Assembly (NCBI RefSeq): GCF_020662345.1 | Contig: NZ_VMOA01000022.1 | Coordinates: forward strand, 19,054 to 83,053 | DNA: 64,000 nt | Reading direction: 5' to 3' | Source: Methylobacterium sp. W2 | GTDB taxonomy: Bacteria > Pseudomonadota > Alphaproteobacteria > Rhizobiales > Beijerinckiaceae | Shown: piece by piece, positions 1 through 8,205 of the stretch | How positions within the stretch are numbered: the stretch's first letter is position 1 | How the letters are laid out: every line of letters begins with the position of its first letter | Program-made: the position numbers and the translations under genes | Notes under the pieces: generated by a model | Seen by the model: the letters and a program-made list of their open reading frames with translations, nothing else | Told to the model about the DNA's origin: nothing | The model's database searches: none

Positions 1-402
1 AACCAGACCGAGCGACGCTTCATCATCGCCAATTCGGAGGGCGAGCCGGCCGGCCTCGTGGAGCTCGTGGAGATCAACCACCTGCACCGGCGCTGCGAGT
101 TCCAGATCGCGATCCATCCGGCGTTCCAGGGCCAGGGCTACGCCCCGCGAGCCACCCGTATCGCCATGGATTACGCCTTCAGCGTCCTCAACATCCACAA
201 GCTCTACCTGCACGTCGACAAGGACAATGCCCGCGCCGTCCGCATCTACGAGCGCTGCGGCTTCGTGCCCGAGGGCATCCTCAAGGACGAGTTCTTCGTC
301 AACGGCAAGTATCGCGACGCGGTGCGCATGTGCCTGTTCCAGCCGGCATATCTGGCCCGGCGCGGCAGCGGCGACATTTCGGAGCCGGTGCTGAAGTCGT
401 AG
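1..402 (+). CDS. speG: SpeG-like GNAT N-acetyltransferase (5' end outside the window)
   Basis: The reading frame is open from the first base and ends at TAG 400-402, so 133 C-terminal residues are visible and the start lies upstream. The product resembles spermidine N1-acetyltransferase: a [12 protein letters not shown] stretch, the acetyl-CoA loop [10 protein letters not shown], the [20 protein letters not shown] segment and the C-terminal [11 protein letters not shown]. SpeG acetylates spermidine/spermine with acetyl-CoA in the cytoplasm. The substrate is inferred from this similarity; another GNAT specificity is possible because the N-terminal part is not seen. Confidence 0.85.
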   Translation, partial: NQTERRFIIANSEGEPAGLVELVEINHLHRRCEFQIAIHPAFQGQGYAPRATRIAMDYAFSVLNIHKLYLHVDKDNARAVRIYERCGFVPEGILKDEFFVNGKYRDAVRMCLFQPAYLARRGSGDISEPVLKS

Positions 403-462
403 CCGTCGATCCCGGACGGTCTCTTATAGGCCTCGTGCAATCGCCTCGGCAGCGATCCGCCC

Positions 463-786
463 TCAGGCAACGGCGAAGAACACAGCCAGCGCCCGCGTCA
501 CCGCCAGCATCGTCTCGGCATCGAGATGCCCGATCCGTGCGCCGATCGTCTCACGCTTCACTGTCATGGCCTTGTCCACCATGACCTGTGAGCGCTTCCT
601 CAGGCCATTGGCCTCAGTCGGCTCGATGGTCGTGCGGATCAGGGGAGCGTCGGCCAGCGTGCCGGATATCAGCAGCACCGTGACCGTACCGGTCTCGACG
701 AACGCGTCCAATTGGATAATGAGCGCCGGACGAGGTTTGCCGAAATCGCCGGGCATGGCGATGGTGACGAGATCGCCCCGCTTCAA
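463..786 (-). CDS. MazF/PemK-family toxin
   Basis: 107 residues beginning with the family hallmark RGDLVTIAMPGDFGKPRPAL. PemK/MazF toxins are ribosome-independent or ribosome-associated mRNA endonucleases held inactive by a cognate antitoxin. The start codon is TTG at 786-784, and its last bases overlap the TGA of the upstream antitoxin gene (4-base overlap 783-786), which implies translational coupling and a lower toxin yield. The length is normal for the family (about 105-115 residues) and the frame is intact. The RNA target is unknown. Confidence 0.85.
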   Translation of the reverse strand: MKRGDLVTIAMPGDFGKPRPALIIQLDAFVETGTVTVLLISGTLADAPLIRTTIEPTEANGLRKRSQVMVDKAMTVKRETIGARIGHLDAETMLAVTRALAVFFAVA

Positions 787-1007
787 GCCTCGCGCTCAGG
801 GAGCAGATCGAGGAGCGCCGCCTCCATGAAGGCATCCAGTTCCCGATCGGCCGCATCTGTCGCCGCCACGATCCGAGCCTGTCGCCCGCATTCTTCGGCA
901 AAGCCCGCCCGTCGGGTGTCGGGCACCCAAATCTGAATAGGCCGCAGGCCGGCCGCCCGGAGCGCATCACGACGCTTGCTGACGCGCGGACCGACAGATG
1001 CCGACAT
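783..1007 (-). CDS. MazE-like antitoxin
   Basis: 74 residues. The segment RPIQIWVPDTRRAGFAEECGRQ is typical of antitoxins paired with PemK-like toxins in Alphaproteobacteria, and the acidic C-terminal tail (DAFMEAALLDLLPE) suits toxin binding. An ATG at 1007 is preferred over an upstream in-frame start at 1040 because similarity begins just after it with a basic SKRRDALR segment. It is immediately followed by the toxin gene. The N-terminal part presumably binds DNA and autoregulates the pair. Confidence 0.8.
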   Translation of the reverse strand: MSASVGPRVSKRRDALRAAGLRPIQIWVPDTRRAGFAEECGRQARIVAATDAADRELDAFMEAALLDLLPEREA

Positions 1008-1102
1008 GACGAGACCGTTCCCCAGGGCGTTACACGTCACGTAGGCTCCGCCTGCGACGATGCCAAGGGACCAGGACAGTCACCGACCGCCGGTCCCCGA
1101 TC

Positions 1103-1834
1103 TCAGCCGAGATCCGCCGCCGCGCGGTCGAGCAGCCATGTCAGGGTGCCGACACTCGAGATGTGGCGCGCGGGCAGGTCCTCGCCGCCGGCGATCCGGG
1201 TGAGGGGCTCGCGCTTGCCCGCTCCCGTCACGAGCACCAGAAGCTGACGCGACGAGGCGAGCGCCGGGAAGGTGAGGGTGACGCGCGGCACGAACGGCGT
1301 GAGCCCGGCCTCGGGCACGGCGACGACCCAGGCCTCGCGTTCATTCACGGCGGGCTTGCCCGGAAACAGGGAGGCGGTGTGCCCGTCCTCGCCGAGGCCG
1401 AGGAGCACGAGGTCGAAGAGCGGGCGGGCCGGGTCGAGGCTATCGGCGCCGTAGAAGGCGCGCAGGGTGTCGGAATAGGCAGAGGCCGCCGCGTCCAACG
1501 TCCCGTCGGTGGGAATGCCATGGAGATGGCCTTCCGGGATCGGCGCGTCGCCGAACGCCGTCCGGACCATGTGCACGTTGCTCGCCTCATCCGTCCAGGG
1601 CACGAACCGGTCGTCCCCGAAGAACCAGTGCAGGCGCTCCCAGGGGAGGGCGCCGACGTGATCCGGCCCGGCGAGCAGCGCGTAGAGCCGCTTCGGGGTC
1701 GAGCCGCCCGAGAGGCAGATGGCGATGCGCTCCTGCTTGCTCTCGGCGCAGAGCGCGACCAGCCGGTCGGCCGCGGCGCGGGCGACACTGTCCGCGTCGG
1801 GAAAGATCTCGGCGTTGTTGGGCAGTGGGATCAT
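1103..1834 (-). CDS. pgl: 6-phosphogluconolactonase (DevB/Pgl type)
   Basis: 243 residues, the usual DevB-type length. It hydrolyses 6-phosphoglucono-1,5-lactone to 6-phosphogluconate in the oxidative pentose-phosphate and Entner-Doudoroff routes. Diagnostic segments are CLSGGSTPKRLY (about residues 40-51), the WFFGDDRFVP block and the GLGEDGHTASLFPG block. It is the last gene of a minus-strand run and starts 14 bases after the gnd stop. No glucose-6-phosphate dehydrogenase gene lies in the window, so zwf must be elsewhere. Confidence 0.95.
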   Translation of the reverse strand: MIPLPNNAEIFPDADSVARAAADRLVALCAESKQERIAICLSGGSTPKRLYALLAGPDHVGALPWERLHWFFGDDRFVPWTDEASNVHMVRTAFGDAPIPEGHLHGIPTDGTLDAAASAYSDTLRAFYGADSLDPARPLFDLVLLGLGEDGHTASLFPGKPAVNEREAWVVAVPEAGLTPFVPRVTLTFPALASSRQLLVLVTGAGKREPLTRIAGGEDLPARHISSVGTLTWLLDRAAADLG

Positions 1835-1848
1835 GCCGCGGCTCCCGG

Positions 1849-2823
1849 CTATTTTGGCTCGACGTGCCCGCCGAACCCCTTGCGCATGGCCGAGAGCAGC
1901 TTGTCGGCGTAGGACGCATCCTCGCGGGAGCGGAAGCGGGCGTAGAGGGCGGCCGAGAGGACGTTGGCCGGCACCGATTCCTCGATGGCCGCGTTCAGCG
2001 TCCAGCGCCCCTCGCCGGAATCGGCGACGAAGCCGGAGAAGTCGGTGAGGTTCTCGTCGCCCGCCAGCGCTCCCGCCGTGAGGTCGAGGAGCCAGGACGA
2101 GACCACGCTGCCGCGCCGCCAGACCTCGGCGATGTCGCCGATGTTGAGATCGAAGCGCTGACCCTCCGGAAGGTCCTTCGAATTGGCGTGTTTGAGGATG
2201 TCGAACCCTTCGGCATAGGCCTGCATCAGCCCGTATTCGATGCCGTTATGGATCATCTTGACGAAGTGGCCGGCCCCGCTCGGCCCGGCATGGATATAGC
2301 CCTGCTCGGCGCGGGCGTCGCGGCCCTCGCGGCCGGGCGTCTTGGGGATCGATCCGGTTCCCGGCGCCAGGGTCTTGAAAATCGGGTCGAGGCGGTCGAG
2401 GGCGTCGGTATCGCCGCCGATCATCATGCAGTAGCCGCGCTCCAGACCCCAGACGCCGCCCGAAGTGCCGACATCGACGTAGTGCAGGCCCTTGAGCTTG
2501 AGTTCGGCGGCGCGGCGGATGTCATCCTTGTAGAAGGAATTGCCGCCGTCGATGATGACGTCGTCGGAGGCCATCAGGTTGCCGAGCTTCGCCACCGTCG
2601 CCTCGGTGATGGCCCCCGCCGGCAGCATCACCCAGGCCGCGCGCGGTACATCGAGCTTGTCCACGAACTCCTCGAGGCTCGCCGCCCCGGTGGCGCCCTC
2701 GGCGACGAGGGCCGCCACGGCCTCCGGGTTCTGGTCGAACACCACGGCCGTGTGCCCGTCCCGCAGCAGCCGCCGGACGATGTTGCCGCCCATCCGGCCG
2801 AGGCCGATCATGCCGAGTTGCAT
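1849..2823 (-). CDS. gnd: 6-phosphogluconate dehydrogenase, decarboxylating (short GndA/YqeC type)
   Basis: 324 residues, matching the short dehydrogenase class and not the 470-residue E. coli type. It oxidatively decarboxylates 6-phosphogluconate to ribulose 5-phosphate. The Rossmann motif GLGRMGGN is at residues 7-14, the substrate segment [13 protein letters not shown] is near the middle, and the catalytic [10 protein letters not shown] follows. The ATG at 2823 is chosen over 2859 because the protein then starts two residues before the beta strand of the dinucleotide fold. It sits between the tal-pgi fusion and pgl; cofactor preference cannot be read with confidence. Confidence 0.94.
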   Translation of the reverse strand: MQLGMIGLGRMGGNIVRRLLRDGHTAVVFDQNPEAVAALVAEGATGAASLEEFVDKLDVPRAAWVMLPAGAITEATVAKLGNLMASDDVIIDGGNSFYKDDIRRAAELKLKGLHYVDVGTSGGVWGLERGYCMMIGGDTDALDRLDPIFKTLAPGTGSIPKTPGREGRDARAEQGYIHAGPSGAGHFVKMIHNGIEYGLMQAYAEGFDILKHANSKDLPEGQRFDLNIGDIAEVWRRGSVVSSWLLDLTAGALAGDENLTDFSGFVADSGEGRWTLNAAIEESVPANVLSAALYARFRSREDASYADKLLSAMRKGFGGHVEPK

Positions 2824-2882
2824 TGGGGATCTCCGTGCTTGGATTTCGGAACGTGCCAACTTGCCGTCGCCGGGCGCGGGTC

Positions 2883-2975
2883 CCCTCTCCTGGAAGGAGA
2901 GGGACAGGGTGAGGTGTGTGACCTTTCCGAACAGTCCACGACCCTCACCCCAACCCTCTCCCAGACGGGAGAGGG
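2883..2975. repeat. Palindromic intergenic element between tal-pgi and gnd
   Basis: Three hairpins lie in a row: 2883-2890 with 2896-2903 (CCCTCTCC/GGAGAGGG), 2907-2914 with 2943-2950 (GGGTGAGG/CCTCACCC), and 2954-2962 with 2967-2975 (CCCTCTCCC/GGGAGAGGG). The same CCCTCTCC/GGAGAGGG words recur in the intergenic element at 20857-20959, so this looks like a dispersed extragenic palindrome. It may attenuate or stabilise the operon transcript; no U-tract follows. Confidence 0.7.
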
Positions 2976-3006
2976 GGCCCGTCTCAGGTGTTCGGAGGCG
3001 GTGCGA

Positions 3007-5862
3007 TTATCCGGCGAGGGCCGCCTTGATCGCGGCCGCGATGCGCTTCAGCCCGGTGTCCACGTCGCCGCCCTTGATGTGGACGCGCAGCGCCCGGCGG
3101 CCGCGCTCGGCCAGCACCGCGAAATCGCCCCGCGCTTGCGCCGCCACCACGGTGCCGAAGCCCAGCGCCCGGCCGGGGATGGCGAGATCCTCCGACGGGT
3201 CGGCGGTGATCTGCAGGAACACCCCGGTATCCGGCCCACCCTTGTAGGCCTGACCGGTGGAATGGAGGAACCGCGGCCCGAATTCGAGGCAGGTCGCGAC
3301 CTTGCGCTTGTCGCGCAGAGCGATGCGCGCCTCCTGCAGGATGGCGTGGTGCGCCTCGTTGCGGGCGACATAGGCCAGCAGCGCGGCGTAGTCGCCGTCC
3401 TTGATCCGCGCGAGATGGGCCTTCAGTGCCGCCTCGAACCCCTCGGCGGTCTGCGGCAGGGCCCCGGCATTGGCCGGGTCGGCATAGAGGGCGATGGTCT
3501 CATCTTCGACGAGCGGCGTCTCGGAGGGCAGCGAGCCGCTCTTCTCGGCGGCGTCGAACAGCTTCTTCGTCTCGGTCTTGCTCGCTTCCACGTCCGGCTG
3601 GTCGAACGGGTTGATGCCGAGCAGCGCGCCGGCCACCGCCGTAGCGATCTCGAACCGGAAGAATTCCTGCGGCAGCTGCTCCTCGTTGGCCATGGTGATG
3701 TGCGCGACGGGATGCCCCTCGCGCTCCAGGCTGCGCACGGCCTCGTCCTGCCGGGCATCCGCCCGGTTGTCGAGACGCAGGTAGACGAAGAAGCGGTCGC
3801 GGCCATAGACCGCCGGCACGCCCACCGGCTCGCCGTCGACGGGGATGAGGCCCTTTCCGTCCTTGCCGGTGGATTCGGCGATGAGCTGTTCGGCCCAGGC
3901 ACCGAACGTGTCGATGCCCGGCGAGGCGATGAACGTCACCTTGTCGCGACCGTCATGGAGCGCCGCCGCCGCCATGGCGGTGCCCAGCAGAACGCCAGGA
4001 TTCTGGGCGGGCGGCACGGCCGGGCCGCAGGAGCGGACCATGGTCCTGGCCGTGTCGAGGAACTGCTTCACGTCGATGCCGGACGCCGCCGCCGGGACCA
4101 GCCCGAAGGCCGAGAGCACCGAATAGCGTCCGCCGATCTGCTTCACCCCGTAGAAGATCCGGCGGAAATTGTCGGCTTTGGCCGCCGCTTCCATGGCCGA
4201 GCCGGGATCGGTGACGGCGACGAAATGCGCGCCCGCCCGCTCGCCGACCAGAGCCTTCATCCGGCCGAGGAAATAGTCGCGGAAGACGTTGGGCTCGAGG
4301 GTGGAGCCGGATTTCGAGGCGACGATGAACAAGGTCGTCTCGAGGTTCACCGCTGCCTCGGTAGCACGAACCTGATCCGGGTCGGTGGAATCGAGGATGC
4401 GCAGCGTCGGGAAGCCGTCGCGGGTGCCGTAGGTCTCGGCCAATACTTCCGGGCCGAGGCTGGAACCGCCCATGCCGAGGACGACCACGTCGGTGAAGCC
4501 GGTCTGCCGGACGTCCTCGGCGAAGGCTTGGTACTCGGAAACGTGGGCGAGTTCGTCCTCGACGATGCGGAGCCAGCCGAGCCACTGGTCCTCATCGGCA
4601 TTCGACCACACGGTCTTGTCATGGGCCCAGAGCCGGCGGATCGAGCCCGAGGCGCGCCAGGATTCGACGGCCTTCTTCGCTTCCGCGCCGATGGCATCGC
4701 CGAGGATCAGGGTCTGGCCGTCGAGCTTGGCGCCGAGGAAGTCGGCGCGCTTGCCCGCCACCGCGCCGAGGAGCTTGTCGGCGGCATCGATGAAAAGCTG
4801 GACGCCCTCCTCCACGAGCGTGTCGGCCACCGCACCGATGTCGATGCCGGCCTTGGCGAGGCGGGCCATCACGGCCTCGGCGTCGCCGAGATTCTCCTCG
4901 ATGGCGGACTTGACCGTGCCGTGGTCGCGGAATGCATCCATGGTGGCCGGCGGCATGGTGTTGACGGTATCGCGGCCGATCAGTTCCTCGACGTAGAGCA
5001 CGTCGGAATAGGCCTTGTTCTTCGTCCCCGTGGAGGCCCAGAGCAGGCGCTGCGCCTTGGCGCCCTTGGCGGCGAGGGCCTGCCATGTCGGCTCGGCGAA
5101 AATGCGCTTGTAGCGCTGGTAGGCGAGCTTGGCGTTGGCGATGGCAACCTTGCCCTTGAGGGCTTCCAGTTCCGCCTTTTCGTCGGGATCGTTGGCCTCG
5201 GCGATCTTGGCGTCCAGGGCCTTGTCCACGGCGACGTCGATGCGGCTGATGAAGAAGCTCGCGACGCTGGCCACCTTCGAGACGTCGCCGCCCTTGGCAC
5301 CGAACTCTTCGAGGCCGGCGATGAAGGCGCGGGCCACCTCCTCGTAGGCATCCTGCCCGAACAGCAGGGTGACGTTGATGCTGATGCCGTCGGCCGTCAG
5401 CGCACGGATCGCCGGGATGCCGGCGGGAGTGGCGGGCACCTTCACCATCAGGTTGTCGCGGGCCACCGTCTCGTGCAGGCGGCGGCCCTCTTCGAGAGTG
5501 TCCTCGGTGGACAGGGCAAGATACGGCGAGACTTCGAGGCTGACATAGCCGTCGGCCCCGTCGCTCTCGTCGTAGACCGGGCGCAGCACATCGGCGGCGG
5601 CCTGAATGTCGGCGATGGCGCAGCCCTCGTAGAGGTCGATGACGCGGGCGTCGCCCGTATCCATGACCTCCTTCAGCGCCCCGTCATATTCCGTGGAATC
5701 GCCGATCGCCTTCTCGAAGATCGAGGGGTTCGAGGTCACGCCCCGCAGGCCGTCCTCGTCCACCAGCTTCTTGAGGCGTCCATCGGCGATGAAACCGCGG
5801 GCGACGAAGTCGAGCCACACGGCCTGGCCCTGTTCCGGGAAGAGAGCCTTGAGCGGGTTCAT
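3007..5862 (-). CDS. Bifunctional transaldolase / glucose-6-phosphate isomerase
   Basis: 951 residues, a fusion of two enzymes. Residues 1 to about 365 are transaldolase: VTSNPSIFEKA at 42-52 and the Schiff-base lysine K141 in NLMVKVPAT. The remainder is glucose-6-phosphate isomerase: GMGGSSLGPE, the SIS-fold block VASKSGSTLEPN, and VLSAFGLVPAA. Both halves appear catalytically complete. The fusion would convert sedoheptulose 7-phosphate + glyceraldehyde 3-phosphate to erythrose 4-phosphate + fructose 6-phosphate and then interconvert fructose and glucose 6-phosphates. Such fusions are annotated in several Alpha- and other proteobacteria. It follows tkt in the same minus-strand operon. Confidence 0.95.
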   Translation of the reverse strand: MNPLKALFPEQGQAVWLDFVARGFIADGRLKKLVDEDGLRGVTSNPSIFEKAIGDSTEYDGALKEVMDTGDARVIDLYEGCAIADIQAAADVLRPVYDESDGADGYVSLEVSPYLALSTEDTLEEGRRLHETVARDNLMVKVPATPAGIPAIRALTADGISINVTLLFGQDAYEEVARAFIAGLEEFGAKGGDVSKVASVASFFISRIDVAVDKALDAKIAEANDPDEKAELEALKGKVAIANAKLAYQRYKRIFAEPTWQALAAKGAKAQRLLWASTGTKNKAYSDVLYVEELIGRDTVNTMPPATMDAFRDHGTVKSAIEENLGDAEAVMARLAKAGIDIGAVADTLVEEGVQLFIDAADKLLGAVAGKRADFLGAKLDGQTLILGDAIGAEAKKAVESWRASGSIRRLWAHDKTVWSNADEDQWLGWLRIVEDELAHVSEYQAFAEDVRQTGFTDVVVLGMGGSSLGPEVLAETYGTRDGFPTLRILDSTDPDQVRATEAAVNLETTLFIVASKSGSTLEPNVFRDYFLGRMKALVGERAGAHFVAVTDPGSAMEAAAKADNFRRIFYGVKQIGGRYSVLSAFGLVPAAASGIDVKQFLDTARTMVRSCGPAVPPAQNPGVLLGTAMAAAALHDGRDKVTFIASPGIDTFGAWAEQLIAESTGKDGKGLIPVDGEPVGVPAVYGRDRFFVYLRLDNRADARQDEAVRSLEREGHPVAHITMANEEQLPQEFFRFEIATAVAGALLGINPFDQPDVEASKTETKKLFDAAEKSGSLPSETPLVEDETIALYADPANAGALPQTAEGFEAALKAHLARIKDGDYAALLAYVARNEAHHAILQEARIALRDKRKVATCLEFGPRFLHSTGQAYKGGPDTGVFLQITADPSEDLAIPGRALGFGTVVAAQARGDFAVLAERGRRALRVHIKGGDVDTGLKRIAAAIKAALAG

Positions 5863-5945
5863 GCGAAAACTCCTCGTCGTGGTCGTCGTGCCGCTCGGAA
5901 AACAGGCGGCGCTATCTCACCAAGTCGCGACCTCATCCCGAGGTG

Positions 5946-6071
5946 CCCGCATCAGCGGGCCTCGAAGGAGGCCTTCAGGGAATGCCGCGCGACCTGGAGC
6001 CCTTCTTGGAGGCCTCCGCTTCGCTCCGGCACCTCGGAACGAGGTGGTGGGTCGGTCGATCCAACCACCTC
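5946..6071. repeat. Palindromic intergenic element between tkt and tal-pgi
   Basis: The 233-base gap holds at least two hairpins: CCCGC 5946-5950 with GCGGG 5955-5959 (loop ATCA), embedded in GAGGTGCC...GGCCTC, and GAGGTGGT 6041-6048 with ACCACCTC 6064-6071. Repeated GAGGTGCC/GGCCTC and CTCCGCTTCGCTCCGG words suggest a dispersed repeat family. No coding potential is apparent on either strand. Confidence 0.55.
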
Positions 6072-6095
6072 GCCCCTTCGGAAAACCCTCGACCC

Positions 6096-8171
6096 CTACT
6101 TCTTGTGCCGTTCGATCTGGTCGCGGGCGGCCTGCGCCACCTTCTCGGAGGTGAAGCCGAATTTGGTCTGCAGATCCTTGATCGGCGCCGAGGAGCCGAA
6201 GGTGTGCATGCCGATGATCGCGCCGGACGAGCCGGAATAGCGGTCCCAGCCGATCACCGAACCCTGCTCCACGGCGACGCGGGCCAGCACGTCGGGGATC
6301 AGGACGCCGTTGCGGTAGGTCTCGTCCTGGCGCTCGAACAACTCCCAGGACGGCATCGAGACCACGCGGGCCTTGATGCCCTCGGCCTTCAGAGCCTCGT
6401 AGGCGGAGACGCAGAGCTGCACCTCGGAGCCGGTGCCGATGAGGATCACGTCGGGCGTGCCCTCGCTGTCGGCGAGCACGTAGGCGCCCTTGGCGGTGCC
6501 GGCGGCACTGGCAAAGGCCGAGCGGTCGAGGGTCGGCAGCGGCTGGCGGGAGAGGGCCAGCACGGCGGGCTGGTCCTTGAGGTTCATGATGACGCGGTAG
6601 GCTTCCGCCACCTCGTTGGCATCCGCCGGGCGGAGGGTGATGAGGCCCGGAATGGCGCGGAGCGTCAGGAGCTGTTCCACCGGCTGATGGGTCGGCCCAT
6701 CCTCGCCGACCCCGATGGAATCGTGGGTGAAGACGTGGAAGACCGGCAGTTCCATCAGCGCCGCGAGGCGGATGGGCGGGCGCATGTAGTCGGCGAAGAC
6801 CAGGAACGTCGCGCCGTAGGCGCGCAGGCCGACGAGGCCGAGGCCGTTGACGATCGACCCCATGGCGTGTTCGCGCACGCCGAAATGGATGTTGCGCCCG
6901 CCCGGCTCGAACGGCGACAGGGTGCCGGCCCCCTCGAATTCGAGCTTCGTCTTGTTGGAAGGCGCGAGATCGGCCGAGCCCCCGAGCATGTGGGGCACGT
7001 TCTTCGCGATGGCGTTGAGGACCTTGCCCGAGGATTCGCGCGTGGCCATGCCCTTGGCGTCGGCCGGGAAGACCGGGATGTCCTTGTCCCAGCCCTCGGG
7101 CAGGCGGCCAGCGAGCAGGGCGTCGATCTCCTCGGCCAGCGCCGGTTCGGCGGCCTTGGCCTCCGCCATGAACCGCTCCCAATCGGCGAAGAGCGCGGCG
7201 CCGCGCTCACCGATCCCGGCCTGGAAATTCTCCCTGACACCGTCCGGGACCAGGAACTGGGAATCCTCGGGCCAGCCATAGGCGCGCTTGGCGGCCTTGA
7301 CCTCGTCCACGCCGAGCGCGTCCGAATGCGCCTTCGAGGTGTTCTGCTTGTTGGGGGCGCCATAGCCGATGATCGAATTGACGACGATCAGGGTCGGGCG
7401 GTCGCCGGACTGGAGGAAGGTCTCCAGGGCGCTGGACACGGCGTGGACGTCGTTGGCGTCGGCCACCCGCAGCACCTGCCAGCCATAGGCGAGGAAGCGC
7501 GTCGCCACCTCTTCCGAGAAGGCGAGCTCGGTATGGCCCTCAATGGTGATGGTGTTGTTGTCGTAGATCCAGCACAGGTTCGACAGGCGCAGGTGCCCGG
7601 CGATGGAGGCGGCCTCCGAGGCCACGCCCTCCATCAGGTCGCCGTCCGAGCAGATCGCGTAGACGTTGAAATCGAACAGCGGCAGGTCGGGCCGGTTCAG
7701 GGTCTCGCCGAGGAAGCGGCCGCCCATGGCCATGCCGACGGAGTTGGCGACCCCCTGGCCCAGGGGCCCGGTGGTGGTCTCGACGCCGGTGGTGAAGTGG
7801 TATTCCGGGTGGCCCGGCGTCTTGCTGTCGAGCTGGCGGAAATTCTTGATATCGTCGATGCTGACGGCCGGCTCGTTGCCGCCATCCGTCTGGGCGACGC
7901 CGGCGAGATGCAGCAGACCGTAGAGCAGCATGGAGGCGTGGCCGGCCGAGAGCACGAAGCGGTCACGGTTGGGCCAGTGCGGGTGGGCCGGATCGTAGCG
8001 GAGATAGCGGTTCCACAGGGTGTACGCCACGGGCGCCAGCGCCATCGGCGCACCGGCATGTCCCGAATTCGCCTTCTGCACGGCGTCGATCGCCAGGGTG
8101 CGCAGCGTATCGATCGACAGCTTGTCGATCTCGCTCAGGGCCTCGGTCGGCCTGTTGTCGGCTCCGCTCAT
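6096..8171 (-). CDS. tkt: Transketolase
   Basis: 691 residues, a normal TktA length. It transfers two-carbon ketol units with thiamine diphosphate in the non-oxidative pentose-phosphate pathway. Visible marks are NSGHAGAPM near residue 35-43, the thiamine-diphosphate motif beginning GDGDLMEG-like (SDGDLMEGVASEA), and the pyrimidine-domain stretch HDSIGVGEDGPTHQP. ATG 8171 is chosen over 8228 because the 19 upstream residues are arginine-rich and unlike transketolases, and would overlap the upstream gene. Methylotrophs use this enzyme in carbon assimilation as well; that role is inference. Confidence 0.96.
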   Translation of the reverse strand: MSGADNRPTEALSEIDKLSIDTLRTLAIDAVQKANSGHAGAPMALAPVAYTLWNRYLRYDPAHPHWPNRDRFVLSAGHASMLLYGLLHLAGVAQTDGGNEPAVSIDDIKNFRQLDSKTPGHPEYHFTTGVETTTGPLGQGVANSVGMAMGGRFLGETLNRPDLPLFDFNVYAICSDGDLMEGVASEAASIAGHLRLSNLCWIYDNNTITIEGHTELAFSEEVATRFLAYGWQVLRVADANDVHAVSSALETFLQSGDRPTLIVVNSIIGYGAPNKQNTSKAHSDALGVDEVKAAKRAYGWPEDSQFLVPDGVRENFQAGIGERGAALFADWERFMAEAKAAEPALAEEIDALLAGRLPEGWDKDIPVFPADAKGMATRESSGKVLNAIAKNVPHMLGGSADLAPSNKTKLEFEGAGTLSPFEPGGRNIHFGVREHAMGSIVNGLGLVGLRAYGATFLVFADYMRPPIRLAALMELPVFHVFTHDSIGVGEDGPTHQPVEQLLTLRAIPGLITLRPADANEVAEAYRVIMNLKDQPAVLALSRQPLPTLDRSAFASAAGTAKGAYVLADSEGTPDVILIGTGSEVQLCVSAYEALKAEGIKARVVSMPSWELFERQDETYRNGVLIPDVLARVAVEQGSVIGWDRYSGSSGAIIGMHTFGSSAPIKDLQTKFGFTSEKVAQAARDQIERHKK

Positions 8172-8205
8172 GGTCTCGTCTTCCCGTCGTTTGTGGCAGC
8201 GGCGC

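Noticed and set aside
1825..6240. Plus-strand open frame of 1471 codons
   Set aside because: It lies antisense to gnd and tal-pgi, is rich in Gly/Arg/Glu/Asp without family resemblance, and is a codon-bias shadow of real minus-strand genes.
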